Source: Desulfovibrio sp.
GTDB taxonomy: Bacteria; Desulfobacterota; Desulfovibrionia; Desulfovibrionales; Desulfovibrionaceae
DNA length: 6,170 nucleotides
Direction of reading: 5' to 3'
Assembly (NCBI GenBank): GCA_014804915.1
Contig: JAAUYW010000092.1
Span: 1-6,170 of the forward strand
Shown: positions 5,151 through 6,170 of the stretch, in pieces
Layout: each line of letters begins with the position of its first letter
Numbering within the stretch: the first letter of the stretch is position 1
The notes under the pieces: generated by a model
The model's input: the letters and a program-made list of their open reading frames with translations, nothing else
Told to the model about the DNA's origin: nothing
Database searches by the model: none
Made by a program: the position numbers and the translations under genes

Positions 5151-5957
5151 ATGACCAGAGTCATTGGCTGCATTGGCTGCGGCAATATGGGCGCCGCAAT
5201 TCTCAAGGGCTTCGCCGCCAGGCTGGATGAAAGCGAATGGCGGCTCTGCGGCTATAATCGCAGCCCTGAAAAAATGCTCGCCCTCAAGGAGCAGGGCATA
5301 GACGCCATGCCTGGCATTCCTGATCTCGTGAATCACGCCGATCTTGTCATTGTGGCTGTAAAACCGGCCCAGGCCGCTGAAGTTCTGAAAATCGCCAAGC
5401 CGCATCTGACTGCCCAGAAAACCCTGGTCTCGGTGATGGCCGGCATCCAGATGGGCACATTGCGTTCCCTTGCGGGCAACAAGTGCGCCCTTGCCCGCTG
5501 CATGCCCACTACTACGGCCCTCGTTGGCAGCGGCGTATTCGCCTTTTGTTTTGACGATGCCAATTTCACGCGTCTGCGCCAGCTTGAATTGCTGGAGCTA
5601 TTCGACAATATTGGCTATTGCGTGGAACTGGCAGAGAGCCGTTTCACTGATTTTTCAGCTCTTATAGGCGCGGGGCCAGCCTATGTGTTCGCAGTAATGC
5701 AGGGGCTGATGCAGGCCGGGCTCACTCTGGGTTTTCCCCAGGAGCAGTCGCGCAAAATGCTTACCGAGCTGTTTGCCGGCTCTGCGGAGCTGGCAAGCAG
5801 GCAGGCGAAGAATTTCATGCAGCTTCGAGATGATGTCTGCTCGCCTGGCGGCCTGACTATTGCCGGCATCAATGTCCTGGATCGCGCAGGCCTTTCCGGC
5901 CTGCTTGTGGATGCGGTGCTGGCAGCAGCCAGACGCGGCCGCGAAATGGAAGCCTGA
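5151..5957 (+). CDS. proC: Pyrroline-5-carboxylate reductase
   Basis: This cytosolic enzyme performs the last step of proline synthesis, reducing 1-pyrroline-5-carboxylate to L-proline with NAD(P)H. At 268 residues it has the usual family length. The N-terminal Rossmann domain shows the dinucleotide motif IGCGNMGAAILKG (8-20), YNRSPEK (35-41) after the second strand, and VAVKPAQ (68-74). The C-terminal dimerisation and catalytic domain has LIGAGPAYVF (171-180) and the family signature LRDDVCSPGGLTIAGINVLD (225-244). Two departures from the common pattern are visible: MPTTTALVG (118-126) where MPNTPALVG is usual, and SPGGLT (231-236) where SPGGTT is usual. Neither looks disabling, and the frame is intact. 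GAGGT (5142-5146) is the ribosome binding site. The gene follows the protease by 13 bases and the next frame starts one base after its stop, so all three are probably co-transcribed. Confidence 0.95.
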   Translation: MTRVIGCIGCGNMGAAILKGFAARLDESEWRLCGYNRSPEKMLALKEQGIDAMPGIPDLVNHADLVIVAVKPAQAAEVLKIAKPHLTAQKTLVSVMAGIQMGTLRSLAGNKCALARCMPTTTALVGSGVFAFCFDDANFTRLRQLELLELFDNIGYCVELAESRFTDFSALIGAGPAYVFAVMQGLMQAGLTLGFPQEQSRKMLTELFAGSAELASRQAKNFMQLRDDVCSPGGLTIAGINVLDRAGLSGLLVDAVLAAARRGREMEA

Positions 5958-5958
5958 G

Positions 5959-6170
5959 ATGCGCTATTTCTACATTCATGGCTTCAATAGCGGGCCCGGG
6001 AGCCGCTCGGGCGCGGCTCTGGAGCAGCTGCTTGCCAGGCCTGTAATTCGCTGCCACAATGATTACAGCATGCCGTTTCCGGAATGCCTCGCCAGACTCG
6101 GACAGTTCATTTCTGAAAATGCCGGCAATGAACAAGCCTGCATTCTTGGCACTTCCCTGGGCGGTTTCTA
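5959..6170 (+). CDS. YqiA/UPF0227-like alpha/beta-hydrolase, N-terminal fragment
   Basis: The first 70 residues of a small cytosolic alpha/beta-hydrolase are present; the window ends inside the gene. I translated it by hand from the ATG at 5959. It begins MRYFYIHGFNSGPGSRSG, with the HGF oxyanion-side motif and the N-S-x-P-x-S pattern typical of the YqiA (COG3150) esterase group. It ends at CILGTSLGGFY, the G-x-S-x-G-G nucleophile elbow with Ser66 as predicted nucleophile. YqiA relatives hydrolyse short acyl esters in vitro, but their physiological substrate is unclear. A weak GGAAG within the end of proC (5948-5952) is the likely ribosome binding site. The start lies one base after the proC stop, so the gene should be transcribed and translated with it. 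The catalytic Asp and His would lie beyond the window. Confidence 0.82.
   Translation, partial: MRYFYIHGFNSGPGSRSGAALEQLLARPVIRCHNDYSMPFPECLARLGQFISENAGNEQACILGTSLGGF

Overview
The window looks like chromosomal DNA from a GC-rich Gram-negative bacterium. I place it tentatively among the Desulfovibrio-like (Desulfobacterota) bacteria. The reasons are a stand-alone DsrE-family protein, a PAS-containing sigma-54 activator, and an exported S41 protease next to proC. This is a judgement from gene content and protein flavour, not from a search. Coding density is near complete: eight protein genes in two divergent, tightly packed transcription units. No RNA gene, mobile element or CRISPR array is visible.

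Left unit (minus strand, read from about 3572 down past base 1): a DsrE-like small protein (3186-3530), then a sigma-54-dependent activator with PAS-type sensing and a TyrR-like helix-turn-helix (1418-3157), then two tandem paralogous MarC-family membrane proteins (819-1430 and 207-812), then the N-terminus of an NCS2-family purine-type permease cut by the window edge (1-188). Gaps are 28 bases, a 13-base overlap, 6 bases and 18 bases, so co-transcription is likely. A good sigma-70-type promoter precedes the first gene. The unit combines a sulfur-relay-type protein, a ligand-sensing activator and three inner-membrane proteins. The most interesting possibility is a regulated transport or efflux module, possibly for purines or related compounds, but no substrate can be read from the sequence.

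Right unit (plus strand, from about 3763 past base 6170): an exported C-terminal-processing protease of the S41 family (3815-5137), pyrroline-5-carboxylate reductase proC (5151-5957), and the N-terminus of a YqiA-like alpha/beta-hydrolase (5959-6170, cut by the edge). These look like housekeeping genes, with gaps of 13 bases and 1 base.

Between the two units lies one 284-base intergenic region (3531-3814). It holds two divergent promoters, an AT-rich UP-like element and the ribosome binding sites. It is the only non-coding stretch longer than 30 bases.
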